From contig NC_090625.1 of assembly GCF_004359215.1 (NCBI RefSeq), forward strand, positions 1,854,622 to 1,864,793: DNA of 10,172 nt, in the 5' to 3' direction. A program made the position numbers and the translations under genes. The stretch comes from Bremia lactucae. Taxonomy: Eukaryota; Oomycota; Peronosporomycetes; Peronosporales; Peronosporaceae. Positions 1-7,828 of the stretch are shown here, piece by piece. Each line of letters opens with the position of its first letter. The stretch's first letter is position 1. The notes beneath the pieces are model-generated. The model was not told where the DNA came from. It made no database searches and worked only from the letters and a program-made list of their open reading frames with translations.

Positions 1-614
1 TAAACGAGGCCATTTAGATGGAGGGGGCATCTTTGGAATGCCACCCGTCACATAGCCACGTTCTAAACGACTGGCTTGTGACACCGACTGAGCACGTTCA
101 CGTGTCGTCGGCGGAGCTTTAGGCTCCGAATCCTCTATGTCAGAACCATTATGAATTATGGTCTGAGCATAAGGCGTTGTGGTTATACCCAACGGAGAAG
201 CGGCTGCGCCTTTATGGGCAGCGCTCTCATTACCTGTCGCTGCGCTTTCCAGCGCAGACGACGGGACAGCATTCGTAAATGATGCTGTCTCCATGTTGTG
301 AGCCATGAGAGAAGTTTGAATGGGCAATAATGCCGCATCATCATTCCTCATGAGCTCGTTGTTCGCATCACTACTATGAGGTGACGGCACGGTGTCGACT
401 CATTGCAGTCGACAATGAGCGACGAATCAACATCCTCACTGTTAAAGTGGGATGGATTCTTAAGCCCTGTTAACACGACAGCCGCAGTGGCTGTCGGCGT
501 TCCGACTAAGGCATTAGACGCGGCCGGCGAATTAACGCGGCGCGTGCGCTTAGTGCGAGGTTGGGTGGGCGTCTTCGCAGACGACCCACCAATGTGGCCC
601 CTTTTAGGTGGCAT
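1..614 (-). pseudogene. Element C1 antisense ORF, N-terminal part (cut by window edge)
   Basis: This is the N-terminal part of an ORF that lies antisense to the Gypsy element C1. The first ATG in a good frame is at 614 on the - strand (protein begins MPPKRGH). An open frame follows to a stop near 348, and the reading continues in another frame to the window edge, so there is a frameshift near 350-400. The N-terminus is basic and low in complexity, rich in K, R, S, T and A. The same ORF, with the same frameshift, is present in C2 at 8675-10169, which shows the missing C-terminal part with a coiled coil. It lies about 120 bases inside the PPT and LTR of C1. I do not recognise the protein. A structural or accessory retrotransposon protein is possible but unproven. 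The + strand ORF at 403-714 is its shadow. Confidence 0.55.
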
Positions 615-732
615 CTTGGGCGCCGTGTATGGAAACACGTGCGCTAGAGTGATCGAGTGGACTAGCGGCGCGTTAACCTGCTCGCAGTTCCTCTCTCCTC
701 TTTGTCGAATTTAAAAATGTGAATTCGTTCTT

Positions 733-746
733 AAAGAGGGGAATGG
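733..746 (+). other. Polypurine tract of element C1
   Basis: A 14-base tract AAAGAGGGGAATGG directly abuts the TG that starts the LTR at 747. In LTR retrotransposons the PPT primes plus-strand DNA synthesis and sits immediately upstream of the 3' LTR. This fixes the LTR as a 3' LTR and C1 as a + strand element whose pol lies to the left of the window. The same tract is present, inverted, at 8543-8556. Confidence 0.8.
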
Positions 747-920
747 TGTAACGGGCTAAAGCTGCCCTAATATTACGCAGTCCCCGTTAAGTACATTTGG
801 TGTATTTAAGGGGATGGTCAATTACTAAATAATAGTAATTAGACTCAACACTCGGGTGTGGTGCACATTTGTGACCAACCCTTGTGGATGTGATGCACAT
901 GTGTGCATTCACATTAGGAG

Positions 921-963
921 GGATGACGCCCAGCGTCATCCGTGATGACGGCTAGCGTCATCC
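921..963. repeat. Duplicated hairpin unit in the C1 LTR
   Basis: Two near-identical palindromic units lie side by side. The first (921-941) has 9-base arms GGATGACGC/GCGTCATCC around CCA; the second (944-963) has the same arms with a mismatch next to the loop. The C2 LTR has only one unit (8348-8368). The unit has therefore expanded or contracted between the two copies. Confidence 0.8.
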
Positions 964-1049
964 GTTACGCGAGGTATCTATAAAGATACGCTCGCAATAC
1001 ATATTAAATGTTATCTATAGAGATAACATTTTAATTGGAAAAAATAGGT

Positions 1050-1078
1050 ATTTATATTTAATTCTATTAAATATAAAT
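1050..1078. repeat. AT-rich perfect hairpin in the C1 LTR
   Basis: Perfect 13-base arms (ATTTATATTTAAT and its complement) surround a 3-base loop. The equivalent in C2 (8234-8262) has one mismatch. It could form a cruciform or an RNA hairpin in an LTR transcript. Confidence 0.75.
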
Positions 1079-1301
1079 CAGTCTGAAAACTACTTCCTAT
1101 TTGGTGAGTGCGCACGAGGAGACGGATTACCGCTCCCGTGACGACACTGAACCAGAATTCTTAGTGTGTTGGGTGAGGTCGCTAACGCTCCCACCACAAC
1201 TGCCTCACTGCACGCAATAGAAGCAGGTTTAACCGCTTGTTCGCTGTGCTAGGGTGTGTGCCTAAGTAGAGCGTGGCCACATTACGACGTACCCGCCTAC
1301 A

Positions 1302-2405
1302 GAAGTGGACAAACTCAGTAACGGCAATAATCCTATTACTGACTTCGATAACGATGCTGAAAGACTCAGCATCGAAACCAATGATAGTAGTGAGAACAAT
1401 TATGCTAACACTAATTATGAGAACGACATCTCTTCAGTGCGCACCAGTCGCACTGAAAAACGAAAAGTAAAACTGAGTCAGCAGGAGAATTCCTGCTGGC
1501 GAGAGAAGCAGTGGTCTGTTTCGTACAGGATTCCATCGCTGATTCGGTGGACCGACATAAACGGAATTCTTACAAAATTGTAAAAGCAAACATGTTTTTG
1601 ATTTTATGTTAATGATCTAGTCCTACTGTCTACGGTAAACCTACCGAAACGTGTAGTGACGAATGTGCGCAGCAATAAATTGCTGCCCAAGTATGTCGGC
1701 CCGTTTCGTGTACTGCACCGCCAAATCAATGCGTACACGATCAAGCTGCCTCGATGCGTACGCATCGTATGTTTTATGTTGGGCGTCTCCGCCCGTATTA
1801 TCAATACGAAGCTTCTCCCGGTTTCGAATTAAACTGGCACGGTCTAGGGCATCCGCCAAAGTCTGATGGTCCTGAGCCAAAGCCTGATGGGCTCGGGTCA
1901 AAGTCTGGTTCTCATGAACCAGACGATCCACTCTTTCCACCAAGTAGGAGAGCTTTTGACGAGCTGTCACCATCTCGTTTTGAAGGGACTGATATGTCTT
2001 TCGTTTGCAAGTTGATCAACCGCAACTTGCGCACAGTTTTTCAACTGTTCGCGGAAAACACGGTCGACCGTCGCCACTAAGTCGTGACGACGAGATCGCT
2101 CGTGATCAATGTCCTCTCTTGAATAAATGGAGGACATTATCCAAGGCACGATGTTAATTCGAGTTTGGCGAATAAGGCGGACCCGATTTCACTCCTCCTC
2201 CACATCCACTGACGGATTCGAGTGGTGGAAAGCGTTTCCTTGTTGTTTGCTTCTCGAACCACTGTAAGGTGAAGGGGTTCGAACGAGTTGTCTCGTTCGA
2301 TGACGGAAGTATCCACCCTCGCGTGATAGTGGGGAACCTCGTTCCCAACTGATGATGGAAGTTCCGGGTCTCGTTCGACAGTACGTCGAGACCCATCCTC
2401 ATTGA
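1302..2405 (+). pseudogene. Gypsy element A pol: integrase C-terminus and chromodomain (decayed)
   Basis: This is the 3' end of a Ty3/Gypsy pol gene, cut at its left end by the C1 LTR. About 1305-1480 encodes an acidic, Asn/Ser-rich segment ending in SSVRTSRTEKRK, which I read as a low-complexity insert in the integrase. In another frame, 1481-1590 gives the helix EFLLAREAVV..FVQDSIADSVDRHKR. From 1610 to 1810 comes the DLVLLST..LPKRVVTN segment and the GPY/F module (KLLPKYVGPFRVL, then FYVGRLRPYYQYE). After a linker opposite the antisense coiled coil, 2230-2405 is a broken chromodomain (GVRTSCLVR, YPPSRDS, MMEVPGLVRQY) ending at TGA 2403-2405. The tryptophan of the usual LVRW motif is a TGA stop and the W of SWEP is G. 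Frames shift near 1480, 1600, 1752 and 2250. It is not functional. Confidence 0.85.
1752..1767. repeat. 16-base perfect palindrome in the GPY/F module
   Basis: The sequence CGATGCGTACGCATCG is its own reverse complement. It lies at the point where A's integrase frame shifts between the KLP.R segment and the MRTHRMFYVGR segment. Confidence 0.8.
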
Positions 2406-2995
2406 CGGAGGGTTCATATGGGAACGAGTGCTTCCCGCGCTCATAAAATGATTGAAGATTCTCAATCCCTTTGCGCATCTCACAATAGATGAGGATCCGC
2501 CAATGAGGGTCTTTGAGGAGGTATGCTTTCTTAGCTGCATGACCTATACCCTTAAAACAGTATGAGGATGAGTCCCCCAACGAGAGGCAAAGCCTCCCTG
2601 CCTCTCTAGACAAACGGTGCAGCTTGTAGCGTGAACCGACTACGGTCCGTTTTTTTGAACCGGTCACGGAAAGCATCCAGTTTGTCAAGCCAGGCCTCGC
2701 GGCCTAAGCTGAGCACATTCTGGACAAATGCTGTCCAAGCTTGAAACAAAAGAGTGACATCCTTTCCCCGCTTACATGTGTACCAACGATGCTGGAAAAG
2801 GGTATCGAAGAAGAATTCCGTCTCGTTTTCACCAGGCTTGTGAAGCCTAGATAAACAAATAACAAAAATTGATCGTTGGTCATACCAGACCGACGAGTAG
2901 GATGCCCTTAGAGAGAAACAAAGGCTTCATATCGGAACCAAACCGCAAACATTGCGGTCCCTCTCCCGTTGATTCATGCATATTATAACGCTAAC

Positions 2996-3036
2996 GTTAC
3001 TCTCGGAGTGATTCGAAGGATCACTCCGAGAGTAAC
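2996..3036. repeat. 17-base perfect inverted repeat
   Basis: The arms at 2996-3012 (GTTACTCTCGGAGTGAT) and 3020-3036 are perfect complements around a 7-base loop. It lies inside the antisense ORF of element A. A second perfect hairpin (9-base arms, 4-base loop) follows at 3085-3106. Confidence 0.85.
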
Positions 3037-3518
3037 TTTGTTCCCGGTGATGCATACTGACATCACTAGAGCTATCGTTGTCATGGAGTCATCACAAGAT
3101 GACTCCGCTCCAATAGTTGTGACAAAGTGTCAAACAATTTCGTTACCACCTCTTTGGTTGTCACGTTAGAACCCGTAGGTTTTACGGACATAGCCCGGTG
3201 CCATTGAGTCGGGCGATGACGCCGACTCGGCCAGTCACCTACAACGGGAGTAGCAGGTGACTTTTCCCTGCCGCATACGCATTGGTGTCGTCTGAAACAT
3301 TTGCATCGCTAACAGCTGCACTGAGCCGTGCAGCTGCCAGCTTTGCTGCCTCACAGGCCCACGCACACAAGTTTCGATAGCATGCGCAAACGAATTGATT
3401 TTTAAACAAAATCGGTAATGCAATAATAATCAAGTTTTAAATACGAAACCAATTATGCAAAAATTTACACATAATAGTTTTTCGCTGTCACTACACATCA
3501 GTCTCTAATGTGACTGTT

Positions 3519-3530
3519 GGTTAAGGGAGA
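3519..3530 (+). other. Polypurine tract of element A
   Basis: A purine-rich tract (GGTTAAGGGAGA) immediately precedes TGTGATACAA. Its place after the pol end and the antisense ORF, on the same strand as A's integrase, matches a 3' PPT. Confidence 0.55.
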
Positions 3531-3754
3531 TGTGATACAACGGCGTGTCCTGTTACATAATTTTTTTCTATAAGAGAAATAATAGAATAAGGCAGCCCCT
3601 ACGGCTACAGACAAAACTACCACTGCCACAGACATGACCACAATTTTCACAGACATGACCACAATTTTCCCAACTCCACTACTTAATAATGTTATAAACA
3701 GAAAATTGCTAATTAATACCAATGATTGTATCGGATCTTACCTCCCGGTTCACA
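3531..3754 (+). mobile_element. Probable 3' LTR of element A
   Basis: The LTR starts TGTGATACAACGG right after the PPT. A matching end, GGTTCACA at 3754, gives a 224-base LTR with TGTGA/TCACA termini. The start is well supported by its position. The right boundary is only a best guess, because no second copy is in the window. It contains a 21-base tandem duplication. Confidence 0.45.
3627..3668. repeat. 21-base direct tandem repeat (2 copies)
   Basis: Two exact copies of a 21-base unit (beginning CACAGACATGACC and ending AATTTT) stand head to tail at 3627-3647 and 3648-3668, inside the putative A LTR. On the - strand they fall in a short hydrophobic reading that repeats IVVMSVK; I do not regard that as a gene. 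Confidence 0.85.
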
Positions 3755-4038
3755 ACATATAAATGAGGACAGATAATTCTGATTATAAGCGACATAATTA
3801 CGATTACTAATACATCTAATAAATGCAATGACAAGCACAAAATTCCATCTACAATAATCTGATCTGACCATAATTACATTGAAACAAACACATCTAACAA
3901 AAACAGACAGCAGATTCGGATCCACCCATTTTTATCGCAGATTTGTACATCTCAACACGAATCGGGCTAGATATCCGCAGCATTCTCAGTAGGCATGGGC
4001 ATGTAGCAGCAGCATAACTAGTGCAGGAGCTGAAGTCA
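3755..4038. other. AT-rich stretch with no gene seen
   Basis: I see no convincing coding region, RNA gene or repeat boundary here. Its left part is AT-rich. If the gene remnant to the right was once complete, this stretch would fall in its next intron, beginning at the donor-like GTAAGT on the - strand (4044-4039). Confidence 0.4.
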
Positions 4039-4044
4039 ACTTAC

Positions 4045-4310
4045 GTGCTAGCAAACCGCGCAATTTGGCTGTTTCCGCGATTGTTTTGGTGTCAGCCTCC
4101 TTTCCTTCTCTGTGAGAAGCAAAATTCAGTTAGGTTTAATGATACTATCTCGTAAGCAATTTCCATAAAACCTTATTTCACATTTACCGCTGCTATCACG
4201 GCTTTAGGAGCCTTTCTCTTTTCCAGCGTTCCTCGAAGCTGTTCTGTGCGCGCCATGTAGTCTTCAACACGCTTCATTAATTTTCTTTAAAAGTAGGGTT
4301 TTTCTTGTCT
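4045..4310 (-). pseudogene. Host gene remnant resembling VPS4 (MIT domain/linker), with intron
   Basis: Reading the - strand, 4277-4188 encodes 30 residues starting MKRVEDYMARTEQLRGTLEK, like the last helix of an MIT domain. Just upstream, KKINE-like codons appear in another frame. A probable intron runs from GTAAAT (4187) through CTAAC and a pyrimidine stretch to CACAG (about 4110). The next exon, about 4099-4045, reads EADTKTIAETAKLRGLLA, followed by a strong donor GTAAGT. VPS4 ATPases (ESCRT-III disassembly) have this order: MIT helix, linker, then a K-L-R/Q-x-x-L segment before the AAA domain. No AAA domain or Walker motif is in the window. Using the first AG breaks the frame, so the piece is probably dead or a cut-off gene end. 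It is flanked by LTRs of A and B. Another MIT protein (spastin, katanin-like) is possible. Confidence 0.45.
4110..4187 (-). other. Probable spliceosomal intron of the VPS4-like remnant
   Basis: This 78-base stretch starts GTAAAT, has CCTAACTG as a likely branch site, and ends TTTTGCTTCTCACAG on the - strand. Joining at the first AG gives a frame mismatch; an AG ten bases further on (before GAGGCTGAC) restores the frame. Confidence 0.5.
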
Positions 4311-4394
4311 GCGCGGTGTGTTGTGAATACTGCCCGTCATATGTCGCTCCCTGATGCAGGAAAGTAATCTCATGCACATTTTCTCGCCGCCCAT

Positions 4395-5151
4395 TGTAGC
4401 GTAGCTACCACGCTCCTAAAGTCAGAGGAAGACTTTCAGACTCAGAGAGTACTTAGTTCTATTGAACTAATGGGTCTAACAACTCAGGGAGTCGTACAAG
4501 GTATTAAAGCTTAAGGAATCCTAGTTCAAGGGATTCAGGGGTTCGTAGAACCAAGTGGCAACTAGTGCCCAAGAGGATATATCTTAGAAAGGCTTCTATC
4601 TCTTACAGATCAATGCGCAAGCCTTAGGAAAGCACTTAACGCTTTAAGATCAAAAGGGGAACTGAACTTTATGAAATTATTTAAACCTTAAAACTTACCC
4701 TAGCTAATTGTAATAGATTCTGGCCGCCAGATTTATATCTGGCGGCGACCAAATTTTATTTTCGTTCGAGTCAGGGACACGTTAAGCTGCCGAAAAAAGT
4801 AAAGTTATCGCGAGAAAACGGTTTTCAAATCTTCCAAAGTGTCGGATCGTCCTTTGCTATCACGACACTTTAGGGGAGAGTCGAAGAAGACTCCCTTTTA
4901 AGATGGTTTGCTCCGAATCCGTTCCCAGAACGAGGTGCCGCTGATCTACAAAAGTACTCTTATCATGAGCTACCAAGATGAGTGGAGAAATGCCATTATT
5001 AGGGGCCCAGCGACTTTTGGATTGCTATTTATTACCCATAATAATTGGGATTTAAGTAACTAACTATTTTAAAATTAGATAAAAGGGTATTTTACCCATA
5101 AGATAAAAGAGCCACAACAACAGTTCTCCAACCGATGTGTGCCCCATTACA
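4395..5151 (-). mobile_element. Probable 3' LTR of Gypsy element B
   Basis: On the - strand the LTR starts TGTAATGGGGCACAC right after a PPT. A matching end, GCTACGCTACA at 4395, gives 757 bases with TGTA/TACA termini like the C LTRs. The right end (5151) is well supported. The left end is a candidate only, and 4395-4729 could instead be a separate LTR-like insertion on the + strand. It contains a 10-base-arm hairpin at 4723-4746, arms of 9 bases at about 4838-4872 (AAAGTGTCG/CGACACTTT), and a 33-base segment matching the B antisense ORF (about 4911-4943). Confidence 0.55.
4723..4746. repeat. Perfect GC-rich hairpin in the B LTR region
   Basis: Perfect 10-base arms GCCGCCAGAT/ATCTGGCGGC surround the 4-base loop TTAT. 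The right arm is followed by GACCAAATTTT. It could mark a boundary between two elements, or be a factor-independent terminator-like RNA stem; neither is shown. Confidence 0.8.
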
Positions 5152-5165
5152 CCCTCCCCCATCAG
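5152..5165 (-). other. Polypurine tract of element B
   Basis: On the - strand CTGATGGGGGAGGG directly abuts the TGTAATGGGG start of the B LTR. This sets the orientation of B as - strand, in agreement with the - strand chromodomain at 6157-6318. Confidence 0.75.
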
Positions 5166-5262
5166 ACTGTTGACACCGAGTAACAACATTCGCTTCATTT
5201 CCTCTTTGAGGTTGGAACCTAAACAGCTAACCGTTTGGTTGTGTTTTCAATTCCTTTGTCTA

Positions 5263-6539
5263 ATGACAATCAAGCGTGAGTCACAGACTCTGAGCACCTT
5301 CCTCGACGATGAGGGAATGGTGGACTTTGAAAGTCACTTTCAATCAAAGGAAAAGGAAAAAGAGCGGCGTTCGTTCACGCCTTCTCCTCCGGACGAACGC
5401 CGGCGAGCCTCGAATCCGTTCCCAGAACGTGGTACCGCTGATGTCTTAACTGCATTGAGCAGGACACGGGACCCTGAGTCCAACATCATTACGAATCTGC
5501 TCGATGAAGAGCAAGAGCAGATAATCCTCCTAGAGGAAAGAGCTCGTCGTCGAGCTGCCGAAATAGTGAAAGCTAAGGCTCATAGCGAATATAGATTCAC
5601 TCCGCTTAGTGCGGACGAGCGTCTCAAAGAGATAGCGGGTCATAGCTTGGCCATCTGGATCTCTGGTGACCCGGCGAGGACGCCGGAGGAGATCGCTGCT
5701 CGCGACGCTCTTCATGAGCAATACCTTACGCCGAAGGTAATGACGCGAAACCAGTATCTGACGCGTTTACGTGATCAAGCCCGTGGGGCTTCGGTGACCT
5801 CCTTGAGGAAAATTTCGATGGTTTTGTTTTCAAACGAAACAAGGACTGAAAACGAAGTCTCATTTGAGAAATTGGTTCACCGGGCCCGCAAACTCCGTAA
5901 TATCTGAAATATCAGAGAGTCTGCGGATAGAGGTGATGTTCGTTTGGAACGGAAGCTTCGCTTCGACTTTGCTAAGCTTAAGGCCAAAGGCCAGTTGCGT
6001 TCGGCATTTATGCCACAAAACGAGGAAAGGCCTAGCCAATACTTCAGTGCTTCGGTTGACCGTACAACCAAGGATCGAAGCCGCACTGAGGCTTTAGATC
6101 CACCTAATCCGCGTTTAGTGGTGGGAAACGTCGTTTGACGCGAGTTGACCCTGAGCTTGGCGCTCAAAAACGTCAACGGCGTACGGGCAATCTTGCCGAA
6201 GAGGTACCTCGAACTCCCAAGAGTTTTCAGAAGAGGGATACCCTAGCCACTTCACCAGATACTGGTACTGACCCTCACGACGACGTCGCTTTAAAAGCTT
6301 CTCCACATGAAACTGAAGGTAGCCCCGCGCATCAAGCAGCGCGGGAGAAGGCCGAAATTTCGGCGGAAGCGTTTGATGCTCTACGGCACGAGGTGCAACT
6401 TCTTTGTGAGGTCCTTGCTCGGGTTGAGAGCTCTTTTGAGGCGGTTCGGGACCGTCTATCGACGCTGGAGCGTCAGCAAGGGATTCACGCCGCTTTGTGC
6501 AGCACTCGCCACTCAATTGATGATATAAACAGCGAATAA
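5263..6539 (+). pseudogene. Element B antisense ORF with coiled coil (one stop, one frameshift)
   Basis: This ORF runs antisense to B's pol, starting about 110 bases inside the PPT. I choose ATG 5263 (MTIKRESQTLSTFL) over upstream codons because the preceding residues look non-coding. A frame is open to a TGA at 5905-5907, and the same frame stays open beyond it to 6138. The reading then moves to another frame near 6109-6120 and runs to the stop at 6537-6539. Visible parts are a charged N-terminus with a Lys/Glu run, the motif NPFPERGTAD (5413-5442), a Glu/Arg-rich helix at about 5490-5580 (EEQEQIILLEERARRRA), a mixed helical middle, basic clusters GGKRR and QKRQRR at 6120-6176 that could be a nuclear localisation signal, and a leucine-rich coiled coil at about 6360-6480. 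The protein is not recognised. One stop and one shift suggest recent inactivation, or recoding. Confidence 0.6.
6115..6516 (-). pseudogene. Element B pol C-terminus: integrase chromodomain
   Basis: A 133-codon open reading on the - strand ends in a clear chromodomain (nt 6318-6157): FHVEKLLKRRRREGQYQYL, then VKWLGYPSSENSWEFEVPL, QDCPYAVDVFERQ. Chromodomains at the end of Gypsy integrases bind modified histone tails and guide integration into heterochromatin. The aromatic positions that form the methyl-lysine cage in classical chromodomains (F of FHVEK, W of VKW, Y of GYP) are all aromatic here. Before it lies a Pro/Glu-rich linker and the PALLDARGYLQ lead-in typical of these elements. GPY/F and the rest of integrase are missing, since Copia sequence begins at about 6545. 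This is therefore a fragment whose chromodomain has no visible breaks. The same DNA is open on the + strand as part of the B antisense ORF. Confidence 0.85.
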
Positions 6540-6544
6540 CCCAT

Positions 6545-7106
6545 TTGAAGTTAAATCGGCATCATTTTGAGTTTTTACCGCCTCCCCCACCACGCTTCAT
6601 ATGCTTTTACTGGAACATAGCACGTGCAGTTTTCACAGTAGTACGCTTCATTCGTTCAGCAAGACCGTTTTGTTGCGGGACGTACTTGTTTTACGCGTAG
6701 TTCCAAATTGGGCCAAAAACGCAACGAACGCTAAACTGGAGTATTCACCTCCATTACCACTGCGAAGACACTCGTTGTTTGTGCCCGTTTGCGTTTGATG
6801 AGTTCCTTAAACATCTTGGTTGATCGAACACCCCACACTTGGCCTTAACGAGTGCCACATGGAAGTATCGCGATAAATCATTGACGAAAGTGACTACGAA
6901 CTGCGCCCCACCCTTTAACTTCGGGTCATTGGTCCCATTTCGTCGCTGTGCATGATGCCGGGTACCCTGCTTAATTTCACTGAGCTCCCTGTTTGGTGTG
7001 CAAAAGGACTGATGCTCATCTAGCCGCAAATGCACCCTTCACACAAGGTAAGACCCCTTACAATCGGCAATTTCAGGAATTCCGGCTGTCGCATGAGCAA
7101 TCGCCG
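6545..7106 (-). pseudogene. Copia-type integrase core (decayed)
   Basis: These are - strand pieces of a Ty1/Copia integrase. The open stretch 7035-6754 contains KLKGGAQFVVTFVNDLSRYF and HVALVKAKCGVF, the usual region after the first catalytic Asp. That Asp survives in another frame as HSDEMGPM (6942-6944). The second catalytic motif, normally RSDNGGEY, reads RSGNGGEY (Gly codon 6756-6758), so a catalytic Asp is lost. The third, PQQNGLAER, is present (Glu 6655-6657), followed by MKRTTVKTARAMFQ, a stop, and GEAVKT near 6560. At least three frameshifts break it. Similarity ends at about 6545, where element B begins; the RT and RNase H region is not seen. Confidence 0.8.
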
Positions 7107-7560
7107 TCATGACACATGTCCCGGACGCGCATGCCAAAACTCTCGGCTGTGTGGAGTAGAAACGGCTGCTGCACTTTCGCTTATAGCACGATTGTTGACC
7201 GCGCCCTCGCCAAGTGTACAATTTTCCTTTTTCTTCACATGTGCAATATCGTCCCCGTTAAAATCGATCGCATACCAATTGGACGAGAGCTGCACATTCG
7301 CACCTTTAGCTACCCGTATGGACACCTATAGGAGTTTGCGGTCCAACTGCAGTACATATAGTACTTCAGCTATTTTGACAATTCGATTGTTATAATAATT
7401 AGCCGAACAGAACCAGAACCGAAATCTCGTAGACGTTGCTCGTTGGCAACTACTACCACCACAACGCCTAAGCTCGTTGAGCTCACAATAATCATGGCGA
7501 TCAAACGTCATATGGCAGCTGGATCCAATATCAAGTAATCATGCCTTCGTTGCCTCACTG
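7107..7560 (-). pseudogene. Copia-type protease and GAG-pre-integrase region (decayed)
   Basis: The aspartic protease start reads LLDIGSSCHMTFDRHDYCEL (about 7538-7480). The catalytic motif D-S/T-G is changed to DIG (7524-7532), which should remove activity. Further on come VKIAEVLYVLQLDRKLL (to 7326) and, after a stop, SIRVAKGANVQLSSN and the zinc-binding GAG-pre-integrase end SREFWHARPGHVS (to about 7107). Order and spacing fit a Copia polyprotein between gag and integrase on the same strand. Confidence 0.8.
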
Positions 7561-7607
7561 CTGGCGAAAATAACAATTTTCTTCTCTCGTCTGAATTGTC
7601 CCGACGA

Positions 7608-7647
7608 GGATAGTTCGCTTATGCCCATACTGTTGGCATCCATAGCT
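7608..7647 (-). other. Degenerate Copia gag zinc knuckle
   Basis: On the - strand this reads SYGCQQYGHKRTIL, at the place of the gag zinc knuckle (CX2CX4HX4C) upstream of protease. The first Cys is Ser and the last is not Cys. Only the second Cys and the His remain. Confidence 0.65.
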
Positions 7648-7828
7648 TTTATCAGTCAAGGTGTCTGTTTTGACGCTCCGTCCCACGCCATCTACCGCCA
7701 TTATTCACACGATGTCCACGCTCACGCTGACGACCCTTGCTCGATCGCTGCTGGTCCTGGCGTCTCTGTTTATCGCATCCACTACTACCACAGCCGGAAG
7801 TTGCCATCTCAAACGCTTTTTCTTGTTT

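Larger units (their letters stand above)
747..1301 (+). mobile_element. 3' LTR of Gypsy element C1
   Basis: A 555-base LTR begins TGTAACGGGC and ends CGCCTACA, with the short terminal inverted repeat TGTA/TACA. It is preceded by a PPT. Its boundaries are confirmed by the inverted second copy at 8011-8542: similarity stops at the same base on the outer side of both copies, and the flanks then differ (Gypsy integrase here, Copia gag there). The LTR is full of stem-loops, including 820-840, 893-908, 921-941, 969-995, 1006-1031 and 1050-1078. The AT-rich palindrome at 1050-1078 could overlap a TATA-like promoter region, which is inference only. Compared with C2 it carries an extra 22-base hairpin unit at about 942-963. 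Confidence 0.85.
1641..3433 (-). pseudogene. Element A antisense ORF with coiled coil (broken)
   Basis: This is a protein-like reading on the strand opposite pol, broken by several frameshifts and stops. From its start it has an Ala-rich helix (3390-3240, CEAAKLAAARLSAAVSDAN); a stretch at 3180-3060 (TTKEVVTKLFDTLSQLLER); a Ser-rich stretch at 3070-2950; a segment at 2740-2610 (LLFQAWTAFVQNVLSLGREAW); and an open stretch at 2600-2137 with DSSSYCFKGIGHAAKKAYLL and EMRKGIENLQSFYERGKHS. A second piece at 2149-1970 leads into a leucine heptad region at 1973-1820 (LVERVDRLVHENQTL) that is probably a coiled coil. The beginning lies about 100 bases inside A's PPT. The exact start is unsure, and the reading downstream of about 1820 may be only the complement of the GPY/F module. 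No known family is recognised. Confidence 0.55.

Noticed and set aside
403..714. A 103-codon ORF on the + strand (mirrored at 8575-8874 on the - strand).
   Set aside because: It is the complement of the antisense ORF N-terminus; the protein has no recognisable features, and its presence in both copies follows from the DNA identity.
747..1078. A CRISPR-like or tRNA-like array, suggested by repeated hairpins.
   Set aside because: There are no regularly spaced direct repeats with unique spacers and no cloverleaf; the stems differ from each other and lie in an LTR.
3498..3722. A small membrane protein on the - strand (hydrophobic, repeated IVVMSV).
   Set aside because: The repetition comes from the 21-base DNA tandem repeat, and the reading lies in the putative LTR of A with no other coding support.
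3713..3925. A 70-codon - strand ORF.
   Set aside because: AT-rich, Cys/Asn/Tyr-rich composition with no motif; probably intronic or intergenic.
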